Made by a program: the position numbers and the translations under genes
Source of the DNA: Candidatus Dormiibacter spiritus
GTDB taxonomy: Bacteria; Chloroflexota; Dormibacteria; Dormibacterales; Dormibacteraceae
Direction: 5' to 3'
Assembly (NCBI GenBank): GCA_003244185.1
Contig: QHBT01000057.1
Coordinates: forward strand, 1 to 42,235
Length of the DNA: 42,235 nt
Shown: positions 26,321-34,999 of the stretch, one piece after another
Position numbering within the stretch: the first letter of the stretch is position 1
Layout: every line of letters begins with the position of its first letter
The notes under the pieces: model-generated
Database searches by the model: none
What the model was told of the DNA's origin: nothing
What the model saw: the letters and a program-made list of their open reading frames with translations, nothing else

Positions 26321-26971
26321 CTACCTGGGTAGGTCGGCACCCCAGGTGAAAGTCGGCGGCGGATCCTGGAAGTCAGGGCCGATCTGGAGAACTATCTGCG
26401 AGTGGGATCTGAGAGGGATCTGGTTGGGATCGCCCTTATAGGGCTTTCCGTCAACCCAAATCTTCAGCTGCTCGCCCTTGCCGACATCGAGGCTGGCGAC
26501 CCGCTTTGAGTTGAGCGGCTGCCGCCAGATCTGGAAGAACTCGCCCAGCGTGAAAGTGCGCTTGGCTGACGAGCTAGGCGCCTCCACGTGGATGACGCCC
26601 GTCGTGTCGTGGGTGTGAAGCCAGTACAGGCACTGCCCCTGGTTGGGTATGCCCACCAGGGCCGGGATGGGCACTGGCGTGCCGTGATAGAGGATGTCAA
26701 GATGGGCGTGATAGTGGACGGCGGTCTGCTCGCCCTGGTCGCACTTGATGTTGGCGACCGGCTGGCCCAGCACGGGCTGGGCGTTGCGCTGCTCGCGCTG
26801 GAGCAGCAGCACCAGGCTCGCGAAGACGGCCAGGAAGATGATCGCGACTGCGATAGGCAGCGGCTGGCTGACGATGAACGAGCGCAGCCTGGCCCAGGTC
26901 GATCGCTGGGGGCGACCTCGGGTTGGCGTGCGACCGCGAGTGCTGGAGGTGGGGTGTTGGCGCTTGGACAA
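26321..26971 (-). CDS. Membrane-anchored His-rich protein, unknown function
   Basis: 216 residues. A basic, Arg/Thr-rich cytoplasmic N-terminus is followed by one membrane helix (about 38-60, PIAVAIIFLAVFASLVLLL) and a domain of about 150 residues outside the cell. That domain has clustered histidines: VHYHAHLDILYHGTPVPIP, LYWLHTHDTTGVIHVEAP, with TLGEFFQIWRQPL and LKIWVDGKP later. The histidines and one conserved cysteine (QCLYW) suggest metal binding, perhaps copper, which is inference. I have seen similar sequences only as uncharacterised proteins. The start is TTG at 26971. Confidence 0.75.
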   Translation of the reverse strand: MSKRQHPTSSTRGRTPTRGRPQRSTWARLRSFIVSQPLPIAVAIIFLAVFASLVLLLQREQRNAQPVLGQPVANIKCDQGEQTAVHYHAHLDILYHGTPVPIPALVGIPNQGQCLYWLHTHDTTGVIHVEAPSSSAKRTFTLGEFFQIWRQPLNSKRVASLDVGKGEQLKIWVDGKPYKGDPNQIPLRSHSQIVLQIGPDFQDPPPTFTWGADLPR

Positions 26972-27008
26972 AGGTGGTCTTTTCCGGGCGTCCTGGAGGA
27001 CGGTTCCC

Positions 27009-27014
27009 TACAAT
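27009..27014 (+). promoter_or_regulatory. -10 box of the probable rpsF promoter
   Basis: TACAAT, with a leader of about 75 nt before the GTG at 27097. The overlapping TATTGT on the other strand (27011-27016) could serve the divergent His-rich gene. Confidence 0.4.
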
Positions 27015-27096
27015 ACAGCTTGTCCTTTCTGGTCCCCGCCGCCGCTCCCGCGTGCTTGAGAGGGGATCAAAATTCCCATAGGAAGGTGTGCCCTAA

Positions 27097-27576
27097 GTGC
27101 TTAGAGACTACGAAATCCTCTATATCGTCAGGCCCGAGCTGGACGAGGAACAGCTCCAGTCAGCCATCGGCTCTGTGGACCGGCTGATCCAGAGCGTAGG
27201 CGGCCAAGGCCAGAAGACTGATGTGTGGGGCCGCCGGCGACTGGCTTACGAGGTAGATCGGCTCCGCGAGGGCCACTACGTGCTGACCGACTTCCAGCTC
27301 GACCCGCAGCGGGTGCCCGAGATGGAGGCAACCCTGAAGATTTCGGACACTGTCTTCCGGCACCTCATAGTCCGCAAGCCTGACGCCGTCAAGACGAAAG
27401 GAGGCAGGCCTGGGACGCAGATCCCCGAGCCGGCGGAAGTCGCCGAATCGGTTCCGAGCGCGGACGAACCGGCCGGCGAGTCCCAAGCGGCCGGCGAGTC
27501 TGAAGCGGGCGGCGTTGACGAAGCGGCCAGCGAGTCCGAGCTGTCACCAGCGACCGCCACCACGTCGGAGGCATAG
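27097..27576 (+). CDS. rpsF: Ribosomal protein bS6 with acidic C-terminal extension
   Basis: 30S subunit protein that pairs with bS18 on the central domain of 16S rRNA. Residues 1-95 are a normal S6 fold: RDYEILYIVRPELDEEQL, WGRRRLAYEVDRLREGHYV, VFRHLIVRKPD. The remaining ~60 residues are an acidic Ala/Glu/Ser tail with imperfect repeats of AGES and similar units, longer than usual. The start is GTG at 27097 with GGAAGG about 10 nt upstream. It is followed by ssb and rpsR, the standard order. Confidence 0.97.
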   Translation: MLRDYEILYIVRPELDEEQLQSAIGSVDRLIQSVGGQGQKTDVWGRRRLAYEVDRLREGHYVLTDFQLDPQRVPEMEATLKISDTVFRHLIVRKPDAVKTKGGRPGTQIPEPAEVAESVPSADEPAGESQAAGESEAGGVDEAASESELSPATATTSEA

Positions 27577-27580
27577 CGAA

Positions 27581-28027
27581 GTGCCAAGCCTCAACAAAGT
27601 GATGCTGATCGGGCGCCTAACTCGTGATCCCGAGGTGCGCTTCCTGCCCAGCGGCCAGCAGGCCACCAACTTCAGCATCGCCACCAATCGGTACGCAACC
27701 ACCGAAGGCGAGCGGCGTGAGTTCACCGACTACCACAACTGCGTCGCCTGGAACCAGGGCAACCGGAAGCTGGCGGAGATCATTGGTGACCGTCTGCGCA
27801 AGGGCTCGCTGGTCTATCTGGAGGGCCGGCTGCAGACGCGTTCCTGGGAGAGTCAGACCGGCGAGAAGCGGAAGGCGACCGAGGTGGTTGTGACGGACTT
27901 CGAGTTCCTCGACACCCGGGGCGGCCCAGGAGGCCCTGGTGGCACGGACGCCGGAGTCGCGGCGGCCGGGCAGCAGCCCCAAGAGCCCGGGGTGCGCGAC
28001 GTCGACCCCGAAGAGATCCCCTTCTGA
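27581..28027 (+). CDS. ssb: Single-stranded DNA-binding protein
   Basis: OB-fold protein covering ssDNA in replication and repair. [30 protein letters not shown] and [20 protein letters not shown] are diagnostic. The C-terminal tip DPEEIPF is the protein-interaction tail. 148 residues from GTG at 27581, only 4 nt after rpsF. Its stop overlaps the rpsR start (TGATG). Confidence 0.97.
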   Translation: MPSLNKVMLIGRLTRDPEVRFLPSGQQATNFSIATNRYATTEGERREFTDYHNCVAWNQGNRKLAEIIGDRLRKGSLVYLEGRLQTRSWESQTGEKRKATEVVVTDFEFLDTRGGPGGPGGTDAGVAAAGQQPQEPGVRDVDPEEIPF

Positions 28028-28275
28028 TGTCTGAGAGAAGAGAGACGCGACACCGCCGGCCGCATCGCAAGGTCTGTGCCTTCTGCGCCGAGCGGATCGA
28101 TTACATCGACTACAAGGAGGTGAGCCGTCTGCGCCGCTTCCTGTCCGAGCGAGGCAAGATCCTACCCCGGCGAGTGACAGGCACCTGTGCCAAGCATCAG
28201 CGACCGCTGACGGTGGCGCTGGAGCGGGCGCGGATGATCGCCCTGCTGCCTTTCACCACCGACGGCGGGCGCTGA
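28027..28275 (+). CDS. rpsR: Ribosomal protein bS18
   Basis: 82 residues. [40 protein letters not shown] and a final ARMIALLPF are typical. The CxxC plus CxxH pattern makes it a zinc-binding (C+) bS18. rplI, which commonly follows, is absent; an aminotransferase gene is next. Confidence 0.97.
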   Translation: MSERRETRHRRPHRKVCAFCAERIDYIDYKEVSRLRRFLSERGKILPRRVTGTCAKHQRPLTVALERARMIALLPFTTDGGR

Positions 28276-28306
28276 ACGCGGTTTCACCGGCCACCAGGAG
28301 CTCTGA

Positions 28307-29470
28307 ATGACCTTCCAGCAGCAGCTGCGAATCCCCGGCCCCTCCCCCTTGCCGGAGCGCGTCATCCGCGCCGCGGCCAAGCCGATGATCGACCACCGGG
28401 GACCGGAGTTTGCACAGCTCCTGGCCGACGTGACGGCGGGTCTGAAGCGCGTCTTCGAGACGGAGAACGATCTCGTTCTGCTCACCTCGTCGGGCTCAGG
28501 CGGTCTGGAATCGGCGGTCGCCAACCTCGTCTCGCCTGGGGACAAGGTGGTTTGCTGCGTCTGCGGCAACTTTGGCGAGCGGTTTGCCGCCCTGGCCGAC
28601 GCCTTTGGCTGCCAAGTCGTGCGATTGGAGGCCGAGTGGGGCCAGCCGATCGACCCGGACGACCTCTCCCACGTCCTCTCGGCCAACCCGGACGCGGCGG
28701 TGGTCTTCATCACCCACAACGAGACCTCGACAGCCCTCACTAACAACCTGCCAGCGCTGAGCAGGGTGGTGCGCGAGCACGGGCGCCTCTCAGTGGTGGA
28801 TGGCGTTTCCTCCATCGCTTCGATGCCCATCGAGGTGGACGCGCTGGGGCTCGACGTGGCTGTGAGCGCGAGCCAGAAGGGCTGGATGGCGCCCCCTGGA
28901 GTCGCTTTCGTGAGCATCAGTCAGCGGGCCTGGGAGTTCCAGGCCCGGGCCCGATCGCCCCGCTACTACTTCGATTGGGCGGAGGCGGTAAAGCAGCTTG
29001 CGGCCGGCTCGACGCCCTTCACGCCTGCCATCTCAGTCATCTACGGCCTCCAGGAGGGAATCCTCATGCTGGAGGAGGAGGGGCTGGCGAACGTGTATGC
29101 GCGGCACCGCCGGCTCGCCACCGCCACGGCGGCGGGGCTGGCCGAGCTGGGCTTCGGCCTCTTTGCGGCGGAGGGCTATCGCTCCGCCACGGTGACCGGC
29201 GCGGTGGCCATGGCCGGCCTCGATGTGGCGGCCTTCCGGACCCTGCTGCGGGAGAGGTATGGCCTTGTCATCGCCGGCGGGCAGGGCAAGATGACAGGCA
29301 AGATGGTGCGCGTCGGCCACCTGGGGTTCGTGAACGACGGAGACGTGGTTCAGGGTCTCTGGGCGATGGAGAACGCACTGGAGGAGCTCGACATAGCGCC
29401 GGCCGACGGCCGGGCGCTGGCGGCGGCCGCCCGCCACCTGGCCGGCGAGCCGGCGGGCGCGGCGGTCTAG
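28307..29470 (+). CDS. Class V aminotransferase (alanine/serine-glyoxylate type)
   Basis: PLP enzyme, 387 residues, transferring the amino group of alanine or serine to glyoxylate to give glycine. RIPGPSPLPERVIRA at the N-terminus and HRGPEF are family features. The PLP lysine is in VSASQKGWMAPPGVAFVS, preceded by the cofactor aspartate in VVDGVSSIASMP. It lies between rpsR and serA, and serine-glyoxylate activity would link it to serine metabolism. Small archaeal and bacterial relatives also include cysteine desulfurase-like and phosphoserine aminotransferase-replacing enzymes, so the amino donor is not certain. Confidence 0.9.
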   Translation: MTFQQQLRIPGPSPLPERVIRAAAKPMIDHRGPEFAQLLADVTAGLKRVFETENDLVLLTSSGSGGLESAVANLVSPGDKVVCCVCGNFGERFAALADAFGCQVVRLEAEWGQPIDPDDLSHVLSANPDAAVVFITHNETSTALTNNLPALSRVVREHGRLSVVDGVSSIASMPIEVDALGLDVAVSASQKGWMAPPGVAFVSISQRAWEFQARARSPRYYFDWAEAVKQLAAGSTPFTPAISVIYGLQEGILMLEEEGLANVYARHRRLATATAAGLAELGFGLFAAEGYRSATVTGAVAMAGLDVAAFRTLLRERYGLVIAGGQGKMTGKMVRVGHLGFVNDGDVVQGLWAMENALEELDIAPADGRALAAAARHLAGEPAGAAV

Positions 29471-29472
29471 GC

Positions 29473-29497
29473 CCAGACTTGGTGACCGGGTGTCTGG
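29473..29497. terminator. Stem-loop just after the aminotransferase stop
   Basis: CCAGAC and GTCTGG flank a 13-nt loop starting 3-4 nt after the stop. It has no T tract and is a weak terminator candidate. Confidence 0.3.
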
Positions 29498-29628
29498 CGT
29501 TGGCTGATGCGCGCCGTCGGAGGAGACCGACCAGCCGCGGCGTGCGGCTGAACTGCCAGCGGCCGACCACCAGCTCAGAAAGCACCTCCCCCCAGAAGAG
29601 GTTTCAATCGAAAACGCCCGTCCACCCA

Positions 29629-29649
29629 AACCCCCCACCCAAGGGGGTT
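29629..29649 (+). promoter_or_regulatory. Stem-loop in the serA upstream region
   Basis: AACCCCC and GGGGGTT flank a 7-nt loop, 70 nt before serA. Its G/C-homopolymer arms could form a leader hairpin; no known riboswitch is recognised in the 248-bp interval. Confidence 0.35.
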
Positions 29650-29718
29650 GTAGGTTCCGAAGAATACGGTCGCCCGCAGGGCCTGTCAACGCTGGTTGTG
29701 AAGACAGCAGGCGCTTAG

Positions 29719-31305
29719 TTGGAGCGCCTCCGGGTCCTCGTCGGCGACAAGCTGGCAGAGGACGGCCTCGCCCGCCTGCGCCAGGCAGTCGAGGTGGAGG
29801 TCCGCCTCAAGCTGCAGGAAGCCGAACTGGTGGCTGCCATCGGCGACTTCGATGCCCTCGTGGTGCGCAGTGAGACCAAGGTGACCGGCCCCGTCCTGGA
29901 GGCCGGCAGCAGGCTCAAGGTCGTCGGGCGGGCGGGCGTAGGCGTCGACAACATAGACGTCGAGGCGGCCACTCGACAGGGCATCATGGTGGTCAACGCG
30001 CCCCGGGGCAACATAGTCGCAGCAGCCGAGCACACAATCGGCCTGCTCTTCGCAACAGCTCGCAACATCCCCCAAGCCGACGCCTCTGTGCGGCGGGGCG
30101 AGTGGGAGCGCTCCCGCTACACAGGCACCGAGATTCGGGGCAAGGTGCTCGGCATCGTGGGCCTTGGCAACATCGGCTCCGAGGTCGCCAAGCGGGCGCA
30201 GGGCCTGGAGATGGACGTCCTCGCCTTTGATCCGGCGGTCCCCAAAGAGCGAGCGGAGCAGTTCAACGTGGAGCTGGTCAGCCTCGACGACCTCTTCCGC
30301 CGAGCCGATTTCATCACGGTTCACGCGCCGCTGGTCGAGGGCACGCGCAACCTCATCAATGAGCGCGCACTGGGCCTGGCCAAGCCGACCGCTCGCTTGG
30401 TGAACGCCGCCCGCGGCGGCATAGTCGACGAAACGGCTCTCCACGCCGCCTTGAAGGAGGGCCGTCTGGCAGGAGCCGCGGCTGACGTCTTTCTCAATGA
30501 GCCGCTGGGCGACAGTCCACTGCTGGAGCTCGACAACTTTGTGGTCACCCCGCATATAGCCGCCTCCACCTCCGAAGCGCAGACGTCAGTCGCCTTCGAT
30601 GTGGCCGAGGAGGTCCTGGCCGTATTGCGCGGGGAGCTGCCCCGTTACGCAGTCAACGCGCCCGCCCTGCCACCTGAGGAGCTGGCCTACCTACGGCCCT
30701 TCGTCCAGCTGGCTGAGCGGCTGGCCGCCCTTCACCTGCAGCTTCAGGGAGGCCGCACAGCCCGGCTCGAGGTCGAGTGCCAGGGTGAGCTGGCCGAGCG
30801 CGAGACAGGCCTCATCACGGCCGCCGCCATCAAAGGGCTTCTGCAGCCATTCACTGAGGGCCGCATCAATCCAGTCAACGCCCGGCTGGTCGCGGCGAAC
30901 CGCGGTCTCGAGCTGAGCGAGCGTCGAAAGCCGAAAACCGGGGAGGGCTATCCCAACGCCGTCAGCCTCAGGGTCGACGGTCACGAGCTGCGAGGCACGG
31001 TGCTGATGGGGGAGCCGCGCGTGGTGGCAGTGGGCGCATTTCGGGTTGACCTCATCCCCGAGGGCCGCTTCCTAGTCTCCCGGCACGAGGATCAGCCAGG
31101 CGTGGTGGGTCGGATCGGCACCATCCTGGGTCAGAGCGACATCAATATCGCCTCGCTTCAACTGGGCAGGGACGCGCCCCGCGGTCAGGCGATGATGCTG
31201 CTCCAGGTGGACGAGCCAGTCGGCGAGCCGGTGCTGGAGCAGCTGCGCCACGTCTCCGGCATCGAAGACCTTCGCTATGTGGAGTTGGGCAGCCTGGATG
31301 GCTGA
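29719..31305 (+). CDS. serA: D-3-phosphoglycerate dehydrogenase
   Basis: First enzyme of the phosphorylated serine pathway, oxidising 3-phosphoglycerate with NAD+. 528 residues with all long-form domains: the substrate-binding/NAD domains (GIVGLGNIGSEVAKRA; catalytic Arg in NAARGGIVDE, Glu in FLNEPLGDSP, His in VVTPHIAAST), the allosteric substrate-binding domain (about 320-450), and a C-terminal ACT domain (DQPGVVGRIGTILGQSDINI) for serine feedback. The start is TTG at 29719 without a clear ribosome binding site. It overlaps the DUF1015 gene by 8 nt. Confidence 0.97.
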   Translation: MERLRVLVGDKLAEDGLARLRQAVEVEVRLKLQEAELVAAIGDFDALVVRSETKVTGPVLEAGSRLKVVGRAGVGVDNIDVEAATRQGIMVVNAPRGNIVAAAEHTIGLLFATARNIPQADASVRRGEWERSRYTGTEIRGKVLGIVGLGNIGSEVAKRAQGLEMDVLAFDPAVPKERAEQFNVELVSLDDLFRRADFITVHAPLVEGTRNLINERALGLAKPTARLVNAARGGIVDETALHAALKEGRLAGAAADVFLNEPLGDSPLLELDNFVVTPHIAASTSEAQTSVAFDVAEEVLAVLRGELPRYAVNAPALPPEELAYLRPFVQLAERLAALHLQLQGGRTARLEVECQGELAERETGLITAAAIKGLLQPFTEGRINPVNARLVAANRGLELSERRKPKTGEGYPNAVSLRVDGHELRGTVLMGEPRVVAVGAFRVDLIPEGRFLVSRHEDQPGVVGRIGTILGQSDINIASLQLGRDAPRGQAMMLLQVDEPVGEPVLEQLRHVSGIEDLRYVELGSLDG

Positions 31306-32419
31306 CGTCAGGCCTTTCCGAGCGCTGCGCTTCAGTGAGCCGCTGGGGGACGTGGTGGCTCCGCCTTATGACGTGCTCAACGAAGAGCAGGTGCGGCTGT
31401 GGCAGGCGCGCTCGCCCCATAACGTCACTCATCTCACTCGGCCGGGGAGTGACTACGAAGCAGCCGGCCGGCGCCTGCGGCAGTGGCTCGCCGAGGGTGT
31501 GCTGCAGTCTGAGGCCGAGCCGGCGCTCTACATCCACGAGACTCACTTTGGAGACTGCCGGCGCACCGACCTGATTGGCGCGCTGCGCCTGGAGGCCTTT
31601 GAATCGGGCGTGGTGCTTCCCCACGAACTGACGCACGCCGGGCCGAAGGAGGACCGCCTCCGGCTCTTCGAGGCCACCGAGATCAGCTTGGAACCGCTCT
31701 GGTTCCTGACTGAAGGCCTGATGCGGTTGCTGGCGGCGGCGCCGGAGGGCGCAGTGACCGAGTTCGACTACGCCGATGAGCATCACATCCTCCGCCGAAT
31801 AGCTAAGGCCAGCTGGCTGGCCGAGGCGAGCTGCTACCTGGCCGGCCGGCAGCTGCTGATCGCAGACGGCCATCACCGCTATGAGACAGCCCTTCTCCGT
31901 TCGCGCGAGTTGGGCGACGACCCGGACGCCTCCAGCCGGTTCACCCTGGCGCTGCTCAGCGATCTCGAAGATCCGGGCCTCGTCGTGCTGCCCACGCACA
32001 GGCTGCTCAAAGCGGGCGTGGCAGTGATAGGCGGGGAGCCGGTCGCTGACCTCGAACAAACACTGGAACTGCTGAGGGGACGGGTGGCCGCCGGCACGTA
32101 CAGGAGTGGCCAGTTCCAGCTGCTACCCCTGGAAGGGGAGGTGGCTGTGGTCGAGCTGCACCGCCAGGTCATCGACAACGTCTTGGGCAAGCGCAACCCG
32201 GAAGACTTCCTCGCCTACACGAGGGATGCGGAGGAGGCGGTCCGCTGGGTGGATGGGGGCGAGGGCGTCGCAGCCTTCTTCCTCGACACGCCGGATGTGC
32301 AGGCAATCCTGCGTCTCGCCCGGCGGGCGGAGATGATGCCGCAGAAAGCCACCTACTTCTTTCCCAAGCCGCCCTCAGGCATGCTGCTGATGAAGTCGAG
32401 CCCCGAGCGAAATCTATAG
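31298..32419 (+). CDS. DUF1015 family protein
   Basis: 373 residues. The start DVRPFRALRFSEP, VVAPPYDVLNEEQ, VLPHELTHAGPKEDRL and LIADGHHRYETALLRS are hallmarks of DUF1015 (a SpoIIE/HTH-free, uncharacterised cytoplasmic family). The ATG at 31298 overlaps the serA stop, and pairing with serA is common in other genomes, so a role around serine metabolism is likely but unproven. Confidence 0.93.
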   Translation: MADVRPFRALRFSEPLGDVVAPPYDVLNEEQVRLWQARSPHNVTHLTRPGSDYEAAGRRLRQWLAEGVLQSEAEPALYIHETHFGDCRRTDLIGALRLEAFESGVVLPHELTHAGPKEDRLRLFEATEISLEPLWFLTEGLMRLLAAAPEGAVTEFDYADEHHILRRIAKASWLAEASCYLAGRQLLIADGHHRYETALLRSRELGDDPDASSRFTLALLSDLEDPGLVVLPTHRLLKAGVAVIGGEPVADLEQTLELLRGRVAAGTYRSGQFQLLPLEGEVAVVELHRQVIDNVLGKRNPEDFLAYTRDAEEAVRWVDGGEGVAAFFLDTPDVQAILRLARRAEMMPQKATYFFPKPPSGMLLMKSSPERNL

Positions 32420-32435
32420 TGGAGAACGGTTAGCA

Positions 32436-32795
32436 ATGCCCATTTACGGTTATCACTGCGATTCCTGCGCCCACGAGTTCGAGATTCTGCAAAGAATGTC
32501 GGCGGATCCTCTGCGGGAGTGCCCGGAGTGCGGCGGCCGGCTGCGCAAGCTGCTCTACCCGGTGGGCGTGCAGTTCAAGGGCAGCGGCTTTTACACCACT
32601 GACTACAGAGATGGCGGCAACGGCAAGCCGGATGCCAAGGCCAACGAGAAAGCGGAGGCCAAGCCGGAGTCAAAGACGGAGGCCAAGACCGAGGGCAAGC
32701 CGGACAAGAGCACCGACAAGGGGGAGACGAAAGCCGCCAGTCCTTCAACGAAGACCGAGACAAAAGACTCAGGCGCTGCCAAGAAGGAGCGATGA
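32436..32795 (+). CDS. FmdB-type zinc-ribbon protein with charged tail
   Basis: 119 residues. Residues 1-50 are the FmdB/CxxC zinc ribbon: MPIYGYHCDSCAHEFE with CxxC, then CPECGGRLRKLLYPVG. FKGSGFYTTDYR is the usual family C-terminal motif. The remaining ~55 residues are Lys/Glu/Thr-rich, low complexity and probably disordered. A TATAGT box overlaps the preceding stop. The thioredoxin gene starts 1 nt after its stop, so the two are cotranscribed. FmdB proteins were first named as putative regulators but their function is unsettled. Confidence 0.9.
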   Translation: MPIYGYHCDSCAHEFEILQRMSADPLRECPECGGRLRKLLYPVGVQFKGSGFYTTDYRDGGNGKPDAKANEKAEAKPESKTEAKTEGKPDKSTDKGETKAASPSTKTETKDSGAAKKER

Positions 32796-32796
32796 G

Positions 32797-33123
32797 ATGA
32801 CAGTGAAAGCCGTCACCGACGCCGACTTCGAGGCTCAGGTGCTGAAGGCGGCTGAGCCGGTCCTGGTCGACTTCTGGGCGGAGTGGTGCGGTCCCTGCCG
32901 GGCGATCGGGCCCATCGTCGAAGAACTGTCCCGGGAGCTGGCCGGCAAGGTGAAGGTACTCAAGATGGACGTCGACGAGAATCGGCGGACGCCGAGCTCA
33001 CTCAGCATCATGTCGATCCCGACGTTGATCATGTTCAAGGACGGTCGTCCGGCCGAGCGCACGGTGGGCTACCGTCCCGACCTGAAGCGCGACTTGAGGC
33101 AGAAGCTGGAAGCGCTACTGTAG
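32797..33123 (+). CDS. trxA: Thioredoxin
   Basis: 108 residues from ATG at 32797. Active site WAEWCGPCRAIGP, followed by DVDENRRTPSSLSIMSIPTLIMFKDG with the cis-proline in SIPT. Cytoplasmic disulfide reductant for ribonucleotide reductase, Msr and others. It follows the FmdB gene immediately. Confidence 0.96.
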   Translation: MTVKAVTDADFEAQVLKAAEPVLVDFWAEWCGPCRAIGPIVEELSRELAGKVKVLKMDVDENRRTPSSLSIMSIPTLIMFKDGRPAERTVGYRPDLKRDLRQKLEALL

Positions 33124-33155
33124 GGACGGCTGCCGGATCCAGCCCGTTGTGACGT

Positions 33156-34163
33156 TCAGATCGCGTCGGTGGCGCTACTCAGCCTCTCCAGGATCCAGTC
33201 AGTGACGGCCGGCGGCGAAAAAGGCTTGCTGACCAGCAGAAACGGGTGCTGGAGTTTATGCTCACGTGGCGCGGGTATCCCGGCCACTATCGCGTCATAC
33301 GTGAGATGGGGCGCGGGCCCGGTGCTGGGGGAGAAGTCGGAGGCCAGTTCGGCCAGGCAGCCGGCCGCGGCAACACATTGCACCAGCGGCCATCGGTACC
33401 TGCTATCAGATTCCACGACGAGGACCCTCTTGGAATTGGCCGCCGGGATGCGAATGACCTCGCCCCGAAGCATCCTGCGATGGAGGTTCCGGGTTTGGGG
33501 CAGAGGGTCGAGACCAATACCGCTGGCTATCCGGCGCAGGCGCTCGTAGGTACGCAGAGCACGGCTTCGATCACCCATCAAGTAGCTCGCGAGCATCAGC
33601 CGCCGGTAATGCTGCTCCCCCTCGGGGTCCCGCTGAATAGCCTGCTCCAGATGGCTGGCAGCGCTGCTGAACAGTCCTGCCTCCAAGGCGCGCTCTCCGG
33701 CCAAACCTGCGATCCGGCCGATGCCGGACCTGTACTCCTCCTGTAGCGACAGGGCCCAGGGGGTAAATGGATCGTGCTGCAAAATCTCCCCCCTGTCAGC
33801 CAGCGCCAGCGCTGCTTGCAGGCTGTCGAGGGTTCCCGAGAGGGCCAGGCGGTCGAACTCATCGAGGTCGGAGGAAAGGCGCTGGCTGTCCACGCGGTAG
33901 CCCCGCTCAACCGTAGTGATCACCTTGGAGTCCCCGCACGCTTTGCGGAGGATGGACACGTAGGTCTCGATGGTTGCCTCCATGCTCCGCGGCCGCTGGT
34001 CGTCCCATATGGATGACGCGAGGGCGCCTTTCGATACGCGCCTTCCTCGCTCAGACAGCAATACCTCCAGCAATCGCCGGGGCTTGGCGCCTCCCAGATC
34101 ACCGGGACCGAGTCGGCCGCCAGTTGGTGTTTCCAGCTCCAGTGGCCCGAACAATCGCACCAT
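33156..34163 (-). CDS. SARP/BTAD transcriptional regulator with degenerate receiver-like C-terminus
   Basis: About 335 residues from ATG at 34163 (GTG at 34160 has a better-placed GAGG; a TTG at 34220 is in frame). Domain 1 (about 1-90) is an OmpR-type winged helix: VRLFGPLELETPTG, SKGALASSIWDDQRP, VITTVERGYRV. Domain 2 (about 95-235) is the bacterial transcriptional activation domain of TPR-like helices. Domain 3 (about 245-335) looks like a receiver fold without its phospho-acceptor set: KRVLVVESDSRYRWPL, YDAIVAGIPA, LLVSKPFSPPAVTDWIL, keeping the SKPF lysine motif. It is divergent from the ferritin-like pair, and heptamer direct repeats lie between them, so it probably controls them. Confidence 0.85.
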   Translation of the reverse strand: MVRLFGPLELETPTGGRLGPGDLGGAKPRRLLEVLLSERGRRVSKGALASSIWDDQRPRSMEATIETYVSILRKACGDSKVITTVERGYRVDSQRLSSDLDEFDRLALSGTLDSLQAALALADRGEILQHDPFTPWALSLQEEYRSGIGRIAGLAGERALEAGLFSSAASHLEQAIQRDPEGEQHYRRLMLASYLMGDRSRALRTYERLRRIASGIGLDPLPQTRNLHRRMLRGEVIRIPAANSKRVLVVESDSRYRWPLVQCVAAAGCLAELASDFSPSTGPAPHLTYDAIVAGIPAPREHKLQHPFLLVSKPFSPPAVTDWILERLSSATDAI

Positions 34164-34221
34164 CACCTCACTGGTACGTGTGCGGACACGACTTGTCGCA
34201 TAAGCGCCGGACGTATTCAAT

Positions 34222-34239
34222 CAAAGGTTTTCCAAAGGT
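34222..34239 (+). promoter_or_regulatory. Heptamer direct repeat, candidate SARP operator
   Basis: CAAAGGT occurs at 34222-34228 and again at 34233-34239, an 11-bp period. SARP-family winged-helix proteins bind heptamer direct repeats with 11-bp (or 22-bp) spacing. It lies in the 139-bp interval between the regulator and the first ferritin-like gene. Confidence 0.5.
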
Positions 34240-34302
34240 CGCCCTCGCCAGAGTGAGCCATAGCCGTTCAAGGCGGCTGAGGACAGGCACATAGGAGCAT
34301 TC

Positions 34303-34995
34303 ATGAACACAGACGAGCCATTTGGCGGCGAAGCCGTACTGGAATTCGATTCAGATGCGGGCCGACGCAGCTTCCTCAAATACGCAGCCCTGGTTGGGGT
34401 GGGCGCCACCCTGGTGGCCTGCGGAAACAGCGGCACCTCTTCCGGCAGCTCGTCGTCGCCCTCGGGCGCCGGCTCTCCCAGTGCGGCGGGTGACGACACC
34501 AGCCAGTTCGGTCAGGGTGATCTTGGCATCCTCAACTACGCGCTGACCCTCGAGTACCTAGAGGCGGATTTCTACGCCAAAGGCGTCGCCGCCGGCAGCT
34601 CGCTGCTCGGCGACTCCCTGCCCTTGATTCAGCCCATTGCGATGCACGAGGCGGCCCACGTCCAGGCGCTGACGCAGACCATCACCGGAGCCGGCGGTAA
34701 GCCGGCCACCAAGCCGACCACCAAGTACCCGGACGGCACATTCACCGACAAGATGAAGTTCCTGACCACCGCCTCGACGTTCGAGGAAACCGGCGTCAAG
34801 GCCTATCACGGCCAGGTCACGCGGATCAAGGACAAGAAGGTGCTCGCGGCTGCCGCCAGCATCGCGGGGGTCGAGTCGCGACACGCGGCAATTCTGGCCG
34901 AGATCCTAAATAAGAAGCAGGTTCCCGCACCCGTCGAGGCTCACGCACCATCCGCCGAGGTCGTGGCCGCCGTCAAGCCGTTCTTGGGGAGCTAG
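34303..34995 (+). CDS. Tat-exported ferritin-like lipoprotein
   Basis: 230 residues. Twin-arginine signal GRRSFLKYAALVG (R21-R22) and lipobox LVAC (C40) predict folded export and lipid anchoring. A Ser/Gly-rich linker follows to about residue 70. The four-helix ferritin-like domain carries the diiron-type ligands: LTLEYLEADFY, MHEAAHVQAL, FEETGVKAY and VESRHAAI. It is similar throughout to the next gene. ATG at 34303 with AGGAG 6 nt upstream. Folding with the metal cofactor before export would explain the Tat signal. The role, perhaps iron or peroxide handling at the cell surface, is inference. Confidence 0.88.
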   Translation: MNTDEPFGGEAVLEFDSDAGRRSFLKYAALVGVGATLVACGNSGTSSGSSSSPSGAGSPSAAGDDTSQFGQGDLGILNYALTLEYLEADFYAKGVAAGSSLLGDSLPLIQPIAMHEAAHVQALTQTITGAGGKPATKPTTKYPDGTFTDKMKFLTTASTFEETGVKAYHGQVTRIKDKKVLAAAASIAGVESRHAAILAEILNKKQVPAPVEAHAPSAEVVAAVKPFLGS

Positions 34996-34999
34996 TCAG

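Noticed and set aside
26578..26595. CCACGTGG palindrome within the His-rich gene as a parS site
   Set aside because: Only the 8-bp core is symmetric, flanks do not match parS, and it is in coding sequence; likely chance.
28973..29718. Open frames inside and after the aminotransferase gene
   Set aside because: Gly/Arg-rich shadow translation of the real gene and of noncoding DNA.
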